DNA from: Planctomycetota bacterium
GTDB lineage: Bacteria > Planctomycetota > Phycisphaerae > Phycisphaerales > SM1A02
DNA length: 34,120 bases
Assembly (NCBI GenBank): GCA_022563315.1
Contig: JADFNO010000019.1
Coordinates: 1-34,120 of the forward strand
Reading direction: 5' to 3'
How positions within the stretch are numbered: the stretch's first letter is position 1; each line of letters opens with the position of its first letter. The notes under the pieces are model-generated. The model made no database searches. It was not told where the DNA came from and saw only the letters and a list, made by a program, of their open reading frames with translations. Below, piece after piece: positions 1-8,799 of this stretch. The position numbers and the translations under genes are program-made.

Positions 1-1629
1 GCCCCGCGACCGCACCTCTTCGATATTCGAAACGATCTTTTCGTACTGACTGTTTCGCGTGGCGACGACCACCACCGGCATGCCGTTGTCGATCAACGCA
101 ATCGGCCCGTGCTTCATTTCCGCGGCGGGCATCCCCTCGGCATGGATGTAGCTGATCTCTTTGAGCTTGAGCGCGCCTTCCAGTGCGACGGGGTAGTTGT
201 AACCGCGCCCCAGAAACAGCCAATTCTCCCGATCCGCATACTTGGCGGTGACGTCGTGAATCTGATCGCTGAGCTGGGTGACCTTCTCCACACAATCGGG
301 AATCGTCTCGAGCTCGTCGAGCAAGCTGGAGACGTAATCGGCAGCAAGGAAGCGACGCCGACCGATGAAGGTGGCCAGCATTGTTGCGACCATCAATTGG
401 CCGAGGAAGGCCTTGGTCGACGCGACGCCGATCTCGGGACCGACGCGCAGATACACGCCGGCGTCGGTCTCGCGGCTAATCGTGGACCCGACCACGTTGA
501 CGAGGCCGAGCGTCAGCGCGCCGCGCTGCTTGCCTTCTTGTAGGGCGGCGATGGTGTCGGCGGTCTCGCCGGATTGGCTGATCGCGATGAGCACGGTGCC
601 GTCTTGGATGATCGGGTTGCGATATCGGAATTCGCTGGAGTATTCGACCTCGGTGGGAATTTTGGCGAGGTCTTCCATGAGGTATTCGCTGACCATCGCC
701 GCATGAAAAGCCGTCCCCTGGCCGACGAAGATGATGCGCTTGGCTTTGACGAGCTCGCGCGCGAACTCGGTGATGCCGCCGAGCACGACCTGGCCGTCAC
801 GGGGGTTGATTCGGCCTTTGAGGCAGAGGCGCAGGGCCTGCGGTTGCTCGAAGATCTCCTTGAGCATGTAGTGCTCGTAGTCGCCCAGATCGATCTGACC
901 GAGATCAAACTCCAATTCCTTGATCTGCGGGCTGATGGGAACGTTGTCGATGGTGGTGGTGCGGAAAGCATCGCGGGTGAGACGGGCCACCGTGTAGTCT
1001 TCGAGATGAAAGGCTTGTGTGGTGTGAGCGACGATGGCGCTGGAGTCGGAAGCGACGATGTATTCGTCCTTGCCTACGCCGACCATCAGCGGGGAACCCT
1101 TGCGAGCGACGACCAGGACATCCGGCTCGTTCTCACAGATGACAGCGATGGCGTATGCGCCGGTGACTTCGCGCAGAGCTGCCTGCACAGCGGCCTCGAG
1201 GTCGCCGTCATACAGCTCGCCGATGAGGTGGGCCAGGACTTCGGTGTCGGTTTCGGATTGGAAGGTGTGGCCGCGGTCTTGGAGGTACTTGCGCAGGACG
1301 GTGTAGTTTTCGATGATTCCGTTGTGGATGAGGACGATGCCGTGGCCGTTGGTTTCGTCGTCGCGGTGGGGGTGGGCGTTTCGTTCACTGGGCTCGCCGT
1401 GGGTGGCCCAGCGGGTGTGGGCGATGCCGAGCGTGCCGTCGAATCCCTCGTGCTGCTTGAGCATCTCCTCGAGGACGCGCACCCGGCCGACCGTCCTGGC
1501 GACATGAATGTTCGCATTCATCACCGCCAAGCCCGCCGAGTCATACCCGCGATACTCCAGCCGTTTCAATCCTTCTAAAAGGATCGGTTTAGCCGATTTG
1601 TGTCCGATGTAAGCAACTATCCCGCACAC
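1..1629 (-). CDS. glmS: Glutamine--fructose-6-phosphate aminotransferase (isomerizing), 3' end cut by the window
   Basis: GlmS makes glucosamine-6-phosphate from fructose-6-phosphate and glutamine in the cytoplasm, the entry step to peptidoglycan and LPS amino sugars. The reading frame starts at a GTG (1629-1627), giving (M)CGIVAYIGHKSAKPIL; Cys2 would be the N-terminal nucleophile of the class II glutamine amidotransferase domain (about residues 2-220). The first SIS sugar-binding domain holds SQSGETADT near residue 347 and ASTKAF near 399, close to the usual spacing in the family. The second SIS domain begins around 465. The frame stays open to base 1 (543 codons), so about 65 C-terminal residues are missing compared with a usual length near 610. 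An AGGAGAGG ribosome-binding site lies 9 nt upstream of the GTG. It is divergent from rarA. Identity is certain; the GTG start is well supported by the Cys2 position. Confidence 0.97.
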   Translation of the reverse strand, partial: MCGIVAYIGHKSAKPILLEGLKRLEYRGYDSAGLAVMNANIHVARTVGRVRVLEEMLKQHEGFDGTLGIAHTRWATHGEPSERNAHPHRDDETNGHGIVLIHNGIIENYTVLRKYLQDRGHTFQSETDTEVLAHLIGELYDGDLEAAVQAALREVTGAYAIAVICENEPDVLVVARKGSPLMVGVGKDEYIVASDSSAIVAHTTQAFHLEDYTVARLTRDAFRTTTIDNVPISPQIKELEFDLGQIDLGDYEHYMLKEIFEQPQALRLCLKGRINPRDGQVVLGGITEFARELVKAKRIIFVGQGTAFHAAMVSEYLMEDLAKIPTEVEYSSEFRYRNPIIQDGTVLIAISQSGETADTIAALQEGKQRGALTLGLVNVVGSTISRETDAGVYLRVGPEIGVASTKAFLGQLMVATMLATFIGRRRFLAADYVSSLLDELETIPDCVEKVTQLSDQIHDVTAKYADRENWLFLGRGYNYPVALEGALKLKEISYIHAEGMPAAEMKHGPIALIDNGMPVVVVATRNSQYEKIVSNIEEVRSRG

Positions 1630-1638
1630 AGTTATGCA

Positions 1639-1658
1639 CCTCTCCTGGTCACACCAGG
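1639..1658 (-). promoter_or_regulatory. glmS ribosome-binding site overlapped by a small hairpin
   Basis: On the minus strand AGGAGAGG (complement of 1639-1646) lies 9 nt before the glmS GTG. A perfect 6-bp inverted repeat, CCTGGT-CAC-ACCAGG on plus (1644-1658), overlaps the first AGG of this site, so the mRNA could fold and partly hide it. The pairing is visible; control of translation is inference. The sequence does not resemble the glmS ribozyme. Confidence 0.5.
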
Positions 1659-1805
1659 GGTTCTACGAGACGATCGCCTCTGAGGATCGACATTATCACC
1701 AACTGAGCAGGAACGCGCGCCGAAATCCCCCCAATCGCCGATGGCGAAGGTCTCCAGCCCGGCCCAGGGCCAGCCCAGGACCGGAAGGCCACCGCCCGAA
1801 CCACC

Positions 1806-1811
1806 TACAAT
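1806..1811 (+). promoter_or_regulatory. -10-like TACAAT six bases before rarA ATG
   Basis: TACAAT ends exactly 6 nt before the ATG of rarA at 1818, and no Shine-Dalgarno sequence precedes that ATG. A transcript begun at the normal distance would start at or next to the A of ATG, giving a leaderless mRNA. The same arrangement recurs before four other genes in this window. No good TTGACA-like -35 is visible. Confidence 0.5.
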
Positions 1812-1817
1812 TGATCG

Positions 1818-3179
1818 ATGGGAACACTTTGGGAAGAGAAGTCCCGGAAAAACCTGGCGGCGGTTGAGCCGCTGGCGGCGAGAATGCAGCCGCGGAACCT
1901 GGCGGAGTTTGTCGGTCAGGAGCATTTCCTGGGCGATGGCAAGCTTCTGCGCCGGATGCTCGACGCCGACCGCCTGACCTCGGTGATCTTCTGGGGCCCG
2001 CCCGGAACCGGGAAGACCGCCTTGGCCGAGGTCATCGCTGGTCACACCGGGCGGGCGTTCGAGCGGGCCCAGGCGGCGTCGATCGGCGTCAAGGAGATTC
2101 GCCGGATACTCGAGGAAAGCGAGGCGAGGCTCGAAACCACCGGCCGGCGAACGATCCTGTTCCTGGACGAGATCCACCGCTTCGCCCGCAACCAGCAGGA
2201 CGTGCTGCTGTCGGACGTGGAGCGGGGCGTGATTACATTGATTGGGGCCACGACGGAAAACCCCTATTTCGCGGTCAATAGCGCGCTGAACAGCCGATCC
2301 AGCATCTTCCGCTTCGAGCCGTTGGCCCAGGAGCACATTGCGATCCTCATCCATCGGGCGATTCGTGACGAACGAGGATTCGCCACGCTGAGGATCGAGA
2401 TCGAGGAGGAAGCGATCGCGCACTGGGCGCGAATCTGCGATGGCGACGCTCGACGGGCGCTGAACGCATTGGAAGTGGCGGTCCTCAGCCAAGGCGGCGA
2501 GTCGGTCCCTGAACCAATCATCATCGATCTGAACTGCGCCGAGGAATCGATCCAGGCCAAGGCGCTGGTCTACGACGGAACGGGCGATGAGCACTACGAC
2601 GTGGTAAGCGCGTTCATCAAGTCAATGCGGGGCAGCGATCCCGATGCGGCGGTGTATTGGCTGGCGCGAATGTTAGAAGCAGGTGAGGATCCGCGGTTCA
2701 TTGCCCGGCGGATTGCGATCTTGGCCAGCGAAGACATCGGCAACGCCGATCCACAGGCGATTCAGATTGCCGTAGCCGCATGGGAGCTGACGGAGCGGTT
2801 GGGACGGCCGGAGTGTCAATTCGCGCTGGCACAAGCGGTCGTGTACATGGCGACGGCGCCGAAATCCAACGCATCCGCCAAGGCGATCTGGGCTGCGGCC
2901 AAGGACGTGCGCGAAGCGCGCACCGTCACGGTGCCCAAGCATCTGCGCGATTCGAGTTATCGCGGCGCAAAAGATCTTGGGCACGGACAAAACTACTTGT
3001 ACCCGCACGACTCGGCCGATGGGTATGTACTTCAGGAATACCTCGGCGTCGATCGGGTCTATTACATCCCGACGAATCGCGGATTCGAAGCTGAATTACA
3101 GCGTCGACTGAAGAACCTCGAAGCGCGGGGGCCGCAAGGGGACAAGGACCAAACCCCATCGAACCCCGATCATGAATGA
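1818..3179 (+). CDS. rarA: Replication-associated recombination protein A (RarA/MgsA AAA+ ATPase)
   Basis: RarA is a clamp-loader-like AAA+ ATPase that acts at stalled replication forks. The 453-residue product has the family layout: an N-terminal PLAARMQPRNLAEFVGQ segment, Walker A GPPGTGKT (about 60-67), Walker B LFLDEIHRF (about 114-122), sensor 1 GATTENP, then the helical tetramerisation region with GSDPDAAVYWLARML and the C-terminal GYVLQEYLGVDRVYYIP motif. The length is typical. The ATG at 1818 places the conserved N-terminal box at residue 18 as in relatives; it lacks a Shine-Dalgarno site but has TACAAT 6 nt upstream. Its last 8 bases overlap the next gene, so the two are probably co-transcribed and translationally coupled. 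Confidence 0.96.
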   Translation: MGTLWEEKSRKNLAAVEPLAARMQPRNLAEFVGQEHFLGDGKLLRRMLDADRLTSVIFWGPPGTGKTALAEVIAGHTGRAFERAQAASIGVKEIRRILEESEARLETTGRRTILFLDEIHRFARNQQDVLLSDVERGVITLIGATTENPYFAVNSALNSRSSIFRFEPLAQEHIAILIHRAIRDERGFATLRIEIEEEAIAHWARICDGDARRALNALEVAVLSQGGESVPEPIIIDLNCAEESIQAKALVYDGTGDEHYDVVSAFIKSMRGSDPDAAVYWLARMLEAGEDPRFIARRIAILASEDIGNADPQAIQIAVAAWELTERLGRPECQFALAQAVVYMATAPKSNASAKAIWAAAKDVREARTVTVPKHLRDSSYRGAKDLGHGQNYLYPHDSADGYVLQEYLGVDRVYYIPTNRGFEAELQRRLKNLEARGPQGDKDQTPSNPDHE

Positions 3180-3777
3180 ACAAAACAGCCAACAAAAGGC
3201 GGAAATCCGTCGCGCAGTCTTGGCGAAGCTTGCCGCGATGGGCGATGAACAACGGCACGAAGGGTCGGTGGCCGCCTGCTCACGACTCACGGCGTTGGAG
3301 GTCTTTCAGCACGCCTCGGTCGTGATGCTCTATATGCCTCTGGCGTCCGAGGTCGATCTCACCCCGGTCGCAATCCGCTGTTTTCAAACGGGCAAGACCG
3401 TCTGCGTACCACTTGTGGATTGGAAACGCCGGGACATGGAGCCGGTGGAAGTCACGTCATTCGACGATCACGTTATGGAAGTGGATGAGCACGGCCTGCG
3501 CATGCCGCGCGGCGGCGCGCCGATCCCACCCGATCTGCTGGACCTGGTAGTGGTGCCGGGCCTGGCCTTCGATGCCCACGGGCACCGGTTGGGACGGGGC
3601 GGGGGATACTACGACCGGTTCCTCGGCCGGCTGCGGCGCACCGCCGCCACGGTCGGGCTCGGGTTCGACGTTCAGATCACGGACGAGGTTCCTGTGAACG
3701 ATGGCGACGTCTCCGTGGACATCGTGGTCACGGATCGACGCGTCACCCACGCCCGCGGATCCCGGACCAGAGGATAG
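3172..3777 (+). CDS. 5-formyltetrahydrofolate cyclo-ligase
   Basis: This enzyme (MTHFS; YgfA/FAU1 family) uses ATP to convert 5-formyl-THF to 5,10-methenyl-THF, returning a dead-end folate to one-carbon metabolism. The 201-residue protein has the family features: an N-terminal basic helix (QKAEIRRAVLAKL), the YMPLASEVDLTP segment, and the phosphate-binding glycine-rich motif GRGGGYYDRFL in the C-terminal half, preceded by LVVVPGLAFD. The length matches the family. The start overlaps the rarA stop by 8 bp and has no clear Shine-Dalgarno site, so coupling to rarA translation is likely. The last ten or so residues are basic and look non-conserved. Common symbols (fthC, ygfA, mthfs) vary, so none is assigned. 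Confidence 0.95.
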   Translation: MNEQNSQQKAEIRRAVLAKLAAMGDEQRHEGSVAACSRLTALEVFQHASVVMLYMPLASEVDLTPVAIRCFQTGKTVCVPLVDWKRRDMEPVEVTSFDDHVMEVDEHGLRMPRGGAPIPPDLLDLVVVPGLAFDAHGHRLGRGGGYYDRFLGRLRRTAATVGLGFDVQITDEVPVNDGDVSVDIVVTDRRVTHARGSRTRG

Positions 3778-3893
3778 ATTCGAGCCAGCCGGTCGACCGG
3801 ACACGCGGTGCAAGTCCAGCCCGATTCCGGTTTTGCCCGAGCGCTCAAATATCCGATAAAAGGAAGTGCCGATCCCGGTCTCAGGAGGATGGC

Positions 3894-5147
3894 GTGGTAC
3901 TACAAAGCCAATCGAGACGGCCGCTGGCGCGCTCAAGACACATGTATCGCCGAGGTCGCAGTAGGAAACTCTGGCCGACGGCGGTAGCGGTCATCGTTCT
4001 GGCGGTGGCCGGGCTCGGGCTCGTGAAGCTCTGGCCTCATCAGACGTCGACGGAGGCGCCCGCTCCTCTTGAAGAGACCGCGGGTGATGGGGTGATGCGA
4101 GAAGAATCCCGTGTTGCGCGCGAAACGCCGCCGGTGTCACCCGAAACGGTCAAGATCGCCCAAGGGGGGCGGGGCGATCGGGCGAACGCAACCGCCGAGG
4201 CCAGAGCCAGGATCGAACCTCCGGCGGCGATTGCGAATGAGGCTGACCGCGAGCGCGGCGACACGCCCGTTCAGACCGCGCTCGGCACCGACGGATCGGA
4301 TCGCTCGGTGGTCCGAGCCGAATCCCCGATGCCGCCGGTGGCGAAATCGAATCCGCCACCGGGCCCCGACCGGACGCGGGCCCAACAACGGGTCGAGTCT
4401 GGTCTTGATCTGCTGGCCCGAAACAAACCGTTAGAGGCTCGCCGCGCGCTGAGCCGCGCGCTCCTGTCAGGCTCACTCGATGAATTTGAGTCTGATCGCA
4501 CGCGCGAGCAGCTCCGCGCCCTCAACGAACGGCTCGTGTTCAGCCCGGAGATCGTCGAGAACGATCCGTATACCCAAGCCTACATCGTCCAGCCCAACGA
4601 ATTTCTCTCCACGATCGTCAAGGATCAAGGACTGGCCGTCGATTGGCGGTTCATCTTGCGAATCAACGGTATACGGGAGGCCCGCAACGTCCGAGCCGGG
4701 CAGCGCTTGAAATTGATCAGCGGGCCGTTCCACGCCGTGATTGACAAGTCCGCGTACCGGCTTGATCTGTATCTCGGCCGCGCGCCGAATCTCGTTTACG
4801 TGGCCAGTTACCCGGTCGGACTGGGTGAGTTCAACTCGACCCCGACGGGCCTGTTTCAGGTGCGGGTGAACTCCAAGCTGATCGATCCGGGTTGGACGAA
4901 CCCTCGTACACGACAGTATTACGCAAGCAAAGATCCGGAGAATCCGATCGGGGAGCGCTGGATCGGCCTGCAAGGCGTGGACGAGCACAATCGCGATCTG
5001 GTGGGGTATGGAATCCACGGCACGATCCAACCGGAGTCGATTGGTCGCCAATCCTCAATGGGTTGCATCAGAATGTTGCCGGAGGACGTGGAGATCGTCT
5101 TCGAGGTGCTAGTGGAGGGCGCCAGTACGATCGAAATTCGCCCGTAG
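3894..5147 (+). CDS. Membrane-anchored LysM and L,D-transpeptidase (YkuD) protein
   Basis: This is a predicted cell-wall cross-linking enzyme that forms 3-3 peptide links or attaches proteins to peptidoglycan. The 417 residues comprise a basic N-terminus, one membrane segment (about 27-45), a low-complexity Pro/Glu/Arg linker (50-165), a short TPR-like helical stretch (166-215), a LysM domain (about 229-275) and a YkuD domain (about 281-416). The active-site pattern is visible: IHGT with His375 and SSMGCIRM with Cys391. The GTG start at 3894 is chosen because AGGAGG (3883-3888) lies 5 nt before it; an in-frame ATG at 3942 would also keep the membrane anchor. The gene stands 116 bp after the folate gene and is convergent with the first porin. 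The substrate is inferred from the family. Confidence 0.9.
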   Translation: MVLQSQSRRPLARSRHMYRRGRSRKLWPTAVAVIVLAVAGLGLVKLWPHQTSTEAPAPLEETAGDGVMREESRVARETPPVSPETVKIAQGGRGDRANATAEARARIEPPAAIANEADRERGDTPVQTALGTDGSDRSVVRAESPMPPVAKSNPPPGPDRTRAQQRVESGLDLLARNKPLEARRALSRALLSGSLDEFESDRTREQLRALNERLVFSPEIVENDPYTQAYIVQPNEFLSTIVKDQGLAVDWRFILRINGIREARNVRAGQRLKLISGPFHAVIDKSAYRLDLYLGRAPNLVYVASYPVGLGEFNSTPTGLFQVRVNSKLIDPGWTNPRTRQYYASKDPENPIGERWIGLQGVDEHNRDLVGYGIHGTIQPESIGRQSSMGCIRMLPEDVEIVFEVLVEGASTIEIRP

Positions 5148-5205
5148 TAGAGACGGTGCTCAACGCTCGGCCCTCGCCGCGTCCAGCTCAGATCGCGCCG
5201 TTCGT

Positions 5206-6627
5206 TCAGAACAGCAACTGGAACTGGGTTCGGATCACGACTTGCGGCTCCGCTGAGTTGCCGTCGGTGCGCCACCCGGCAAGATCACTGTCCCAGGGTG
5301 ATTCAACCGCGTAAATTCCGACCCCGATATCGGCGCTGAGCTTGATGTCATGCCCGTCGAAGTAGTAGTTGCCGCCGAACGTGATGAGATACAGATCGTG
5401 GAAATCGGCCACGCTAAGATTGAATGTCCCCCATTCGAAGCGGGTAAAGATCTCGAACTTCGGCGTGAGATAGGTACCCGCCTGGCCGACCACGCCGTAG
5501 ACGTTGACCGCACCGAATGACGGGTCATCGATGTAGTGATGAGAAAAGGAGGCAAAGGCGTTGGCGCCGCCCCACTCGGCCGAGACGTCGACCGTCCAGG
5601 CGAACCATCGCTCCTCATTTCGCCCGAACGAAAACGCTCCCGTGAACTCGTCCTGCTGATAGTGCGCGCCGACGCCGAGCAGCAGGCCGAACTCTTCATC
5701 GACGGGACTCGTGAAGTCATCGAACTGCCCCCAGCTCCCCGCGGCCAGGTATTCATACCGAGTGGTGACGGCGTACTCTGTGTCCTCGGCGAGTGCCCGC
5801 GAGTTCTGCCCATCCGTTCCGACGAGGTTGAAGCCTCCCACCTGGTCCTGGCCCGCATCAGAAAAGGCGAGACTTAACCGATTGGCCTCATCGGCGTAGG
5901 CAAACTCGATCCCCTGTGATCGACCCAGGTTCAGCGATTCATTGACCAAGGATCGCTCGACGGCAAGCTGCTTGGCCGGTGAAACCAGCTCCTCGCGATT
6001 GAACGGCAGCTTGAACTGTCCGAACCGCACATTCCATTCATTGGTCAGGTGATACCGCACCCACGCATCCTCGAGCCCGAAGTCGCCGCCGCTTCGCGCG
6101 AAGTTCCCGCGAATGAGATACGTGAGATCCCGGCTGATCACGTGGCCGCGCAACGTGATCTTCGTGCGGGTGTTCTCAAAGCCGCCCCGGTACTTGTCGG
6201 CCTGATCGTGGAAGTTCCAGATATAGCGAAACTGCTGAAGACCGGAGACCTGCAGCTTGAACCGCCCGTCTCCAGAGGCGAGGAAAAACTGCTCGCTCCA
6301 CCCGGCCGTCATCCCATCCTGCATGAGCGTGCTTCGGGTGTCGGCGTCGGCCAGCACGTCGCTCACAAGATTGCGAATCTCCTCGGCCCGCCGTTCGGTC
6401 AGCCAGTTGTCACCGACCTGCTGGCGAAGCTCGTCGATCTCCTGCTGCTGATGTTCGAGATCGCGCTGCCGGCGGCCGCCCGTCTCTTCAAGCTCACGGA
6501 TTCGTCGCAGAAGCTCGTCAATCGACGACGGCGGCGAGGCGCCAATCGTGTCATCCGCCCAGGCAGGTTCAGCCGCCAGCAACAGGCCGACTCCGACTAG
6601 CATTGAGACTCGCGCAATACGACGCAT
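5206..6627 (-). CDS. Outer-membrane porin with N-terminal coiled coil (OprO/OprP-like)
   Basis: This is a predicted outer-membrane beta-barrel channel. The 473-residue precursor has a signal peptide (1-24, cleavage after AWA), a Glu/Gln/Arg-rich coiled coil (about 35-70), a conserved neck that starts DNWLTERRAEEIRNLV (about 73-105), and then a barrel of alternating-hydrophobic strands of the phosphate-selective porin O/P type ending in FQLLF; a terminal Phe is typical for barrel assembly. AAGGAG lies 9 nt before the ATG. It is a clear paralogue of the porin at 6973-8316: the neck, the NTRTKITLRGHV segment, the REELV...QLAVERS segment and the LITFG...YYFDGHD strand all match. The gene is separated from that paralogue by a terminator, so it probably has its own promoter. 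The solute is unknown; phosphate selectivity should not be assumed. Confidence 0.88.
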   Translation of the reverse strand: MRRIARVSMLVGVGLLLAAEPAWADDTIGASPPSSIDELLRRIRELEETGGRRQRDLEHQQQEIDELRQQVGDNWLTERRAEEIRNLVSDVLADADTRSTLMQDGMTAGWSEQFFLASGDGRFKLQVSGLQQFRYIWNFHDQADKYRGGFENTRTKITLRGHVISRDLTYLIRGNFARSGGDFGLEDAWVRYHLTNEWNVRFGQFKLPFNREELVSPAKQLAVERSLVNESLNLGRSQGIEFAYADEANRLSLAFSDAGQDQVGGFNLVGTDGQNSRALAEDTEYAVTTRYEYLAAGSWGQFDDFTSPVDEEFGLLLGVGAHYQQDEFTGAFSFGRNEERWFAWTVDVSAEWGGANAFASFSHHYIDDPSFGAVNVYGVVGQAGTYLTPKFEIFTRFEWGTFNLSVADFHDLYLITFGGNYYFDGHDIKLSADIGVGIYAVESPWDSDLAGWRTDGNSAEPQVVIRTQFQLLF

Positions 6628-6878
6628 GTGCTCAGACTCCTTTATCAGTCTCCGGCCGCGCCGGTCACGAGCGATCTACCCCAGCCTGCCGGTCGCTTTC
6701 AACCACCCCTGCCCCCGCGGCGCCATTCCGAGGAGACGTCGCGGTGAGGGCCATTGACCGGTCGGATTCGCAGTTCTTTAGAATGCGGATCATACCCAGA
6801 GACCGGAAACCATCAAGCGGCGAGCCGAGAAGGGAGGCGGCCGCCTCGGAAGGACTTGGGCCGAACGTCCACGCCACG
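6628..6878. other. Intergenic region upstream of the first porin
   Basis: Together with the terminator this makes a 345-bp gap between the two porins. It should carry the promoter for the downstream (minus-strand) porin. On minus there is a TATGAT-like hexamer (complement near 6790-6795), but no matching -35 is evident, so I do not call a promoter. I see no credible ORF or structured RNA here. Confidence 0.4.
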
Positions 6879-6913
6879 AAAAAAACCGACCGGTCTTAGG
6901 AAGACCGGTCGGT
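6879..6913 (-). terminator. Intrinsic terminator of the second porin
   Basis: A perfect 13-bp inverted repeat (ACCGACCGGTCTT at 6885-6897 and its complement at 6901-6913) with a 3-nt loop is followed, on the minus strand, by a run of seven T (complement of 6879-6885). It lies 60 nt past the stop of the porin that ends at 6973. This is the best rho-independent terminator in the window and should separate the two porin transcripts. Confidence 0.9.
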
Positions 6914-6972
6914 GGTTCGTCATGTGGTCGCCCCGTTGGTCCGGAGCTTTTCTCAGATCGATCGCAGTCCGC

Positions 6973-8316
6973 TCAGAAGACAAGCTGGATCTGGCTGCGG
7001 ATCACGATCTGGCCATCCTCGCCTGGTACATCCGTGCGCAGACCCGTGATCGCGGGAGCATTCGCCACCTCTTCGAGGCCGATGCCAATATCGGTCGTCC
7101 ACTTGGCGTTGTGTCCCGCGAAGTAGCGCGTCACCCCGAAGGTGATGAGGCTAAGATCCTCGACCCCAATAGTATCGAAGTCGCTGAACTCGTAGCGAGC
7201 GAAGGCTTCCCAGTCGTCGCTGAAGGCGACGCCGCCTTGGACGAGGAAGCCGACCTGATCGAGGTCCGACACCCCGGCGGTGTCGATGTTGCGATAGATG
7301 AACGCCCCGTAGAGGTTCGCGCCGCCGAACTCAGCTGAAATGTCAGCGGTTAGAACCGTCACGTCGACGTCCGCGAGACCGGCATCGGTTTCGGCCTCCT
7401 GATAGTGGAGCGCGCCACCGATCATGATGCCCTGCTCGTCGCCGGCGGGGCTGGTGAAGTCCTTGAACTGATCCCACGTGCCGGAGGCTAGGAACTCAAT
7501 CCGGCCGGTGAACGCAAAATCCGTGTCCGCCGTGCCCCAGACCGTTTGGCCGGTGTTCGCACCGTCGGTGAACGCACCGGTGACGTGGAACTGATCGCCC
7601 ATCCAGTCGACGGCGATGCCATCAACACGGCCGCCCGTGTAGATGTAATTGAGCGCCGAACGCTCGACGGCCAACTGATAGCGGCTGTCCACGAGCTCTT
7701 CGCGGAGCAACGGCGCCTTCATCGTGCCGAACAGGACCGTCATCCCATCGCCATACTTGTAGCCAAGATACGCATCGCCGGTTCCGGCGCGACCGTCGCC
7801 CGCCTGGAACGCAGCAGAAGGTGAACCTACATTGATCTCGACCTTGTAGATCCAGTCCTGGTTGACGACGTTACCAGTGAGGATGAATTTCGTTCGCGTG
7901 TTCTCAAACCCGTAACGATCCTCATCGATTGCGCCTGCGACGGCACCTTCATCCTGGTCGTTCCAAACGAACCGCTGTTGCATGTGAATGTTGGTGCGCA
8001 ACGACCAGTTCCCATCAGCACTTGAGATCACTGCCCCATTGTCGTACCCAGCGGTGACGCCTTGGGCCAGAAGACTTGCGCGGGTGTCGGCATCGGCCAA
8101 CACATCTTGCACGAGTTCTCTGATCTCGCCGGCGCGTTGCTCGGTGAGCCAGTTGTCGTTCTGCTTGGCCTCGAGCTGATCAATTCTTGCCAAGGCGCTG
8201 TCGAGCTTCGCCTTGAGATCCGTATTTGCCTCGGGAGTGGTGTCGGCAAAGCTGCCGCCGGTTAGCGCCAGCGCAGCCGCACCCACAACGAGGCCGACTT
8301 GCTTCGTCAGATTCAT
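6973..8316 (-). CDS. Outer-membrane porin with N-terminal coiled coil (paralogue)
   Basis: This is the second of two adjacent paralogous porins, 447 residues. It has a signal peptide MNLTKQVGLVVGAAALAL... (cleavage near residue 25, after SFA), a shorter coiled coil (about 32-52), the neck beginning DNWLTEQRAGEIRELV, then about 16 predicted beta strands and the C-terminal IRSQIQLVF with the final Phe expected of an outer-membrane barrel. AGGAG lies 9 nt upstream of the ATG, and an intrinsic terminator follows the stop, so the mRNA is probably monocistronic. The barrel is rich in acidic and Gly/Thr/Ala residues. Its transport substrate cannot be read from the sequence; it belongs with OprO/OprP-type proteins of Planctomycetota. 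Confidence 0.88.
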   Translation of the reverse strand: MNLTKQVGLVVGAAALALTGGSFADTTPEANTDLKAKLDSALARIDQLEAKQNDNWLTEQRAGEIRELVQDVLADADTRASLLAQGVTAGYDNGAVISSADGNWSLRTNIHMQQRFVWNDQDEGAVAGAIDEDRYGFENTRTKFILTGNVVNQDWIYKVEINVGSPSAAFQAGDGRAGTGDAYLGYKYGDGMTVLFGTMKAPLLREELVDSRYQLAVERSALNYIYTGGRVDGIAVDWMGDQFHVTGAFTDGANTGQTVWGTADTDFAFTGRIEFLASGTWDQFKDFTSPAGDEQGIMIGGALHYQEAETDAGLADVDVTVLTADISAEFGGANLYGAFIYRNIDTAGVSDLDQVGFLVQGGVAFSDDWEAFARYEFSDFDTIGVEDLSLITFGVTRYFAGHNAKWTTDIGIGLEEVANAPAITGLRTDVPGEDGQIVIRSQIQLVF

Positions 8317-8799
8317 GCGAAGAATCTCCTATCTGACGGACACGCAGGCCGACACTGAGCCCGGCGTCCAAGTTCATCCACCCGTCCGGAATCGTCCGAG
8401 CCAACAAGGCTTGGACCGCGGACGTGATTGCCACCATATCGACCGAGTATGGCCGATTCATTGAAAGCGAAGATGATAGTGACTTGGCCGAATGTCGCCA
8501 CCTCAGATGTGAATTTGGGGAAAAAAGTGGGTAACCAGAGGGCCTCAGACGCCACTTCGAGATATAACCTGCTTTCTCGCAACGACTTACATTGTTCAAC
8601 TCACGCCCGCGAATCAGCCGCAGGCCGTCTCACCGCCCGGTCTGCCACCAAAGCTCTTTTTTGCCAAAAGCGCCCTTGGCGCAACGGTTGCGCGATCGAT
8701 CAGGGAACGGCGTGGCGGGCCGCTCCCTCGAGCCTTTGTCAACCCCAGCCGTGATGAGATGTAACTCCATGAACTAAAGCGGTTTACGATCAATTCCGC
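8317..8799. other. 483-bp intergenic region upstream of the second porin
   Basis: This region separates the porin start from the end of radA, both on minus. It must hold the porin promoter and any radA terminator. A TTATAT hexamer is present on minus near 8562-8568, without a convincing -35. A 6-bp stem GCGCAA-CGG-TTGCGC lies at 8679-8693, and a six-T run lies at 8657-8662 on plus, but neither forms a textbook terminator for radA. Short open frames here have no start signal or recognisable composition. I see nothing else. Confidence 0.35.

Noticed and set aside
574-1578. 334-codon plus-strand ORF
   Set aside because: It lies wholly antisense to glmS, whose product is unmistakable; the frame is open only because of GC-rich codon bias, and its product matches no family.
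1630-1817. glmS ribozyme upstream of glmS
   Set aside because: The leader is short and lacks the ribozyme's conserved core; only a small hairpin at the ribosome-binding site is seen.
1632-2594. 320-codon minus-strand ORF
   Set aside because: It is antisense to rarA, with Arg/Asp-rich, non-family protein and no start signal.
3889-3987. Short ORF starting MAWYYKANRDGRW
   Set aside because: It begins with an aromatic-rich run, but its ATG directly abuts the AGGAGG, leaving no spacer, and it is only 32 codons in another frame of the L,D-transpeptidase gene.
8313-8582. Minus-strand ORFs of about 90-140 codons upstream of the second porin
   Set aside because: They overlap the porin start or its promoter region, have no ribosome-binding site, and show no protein-like composition.
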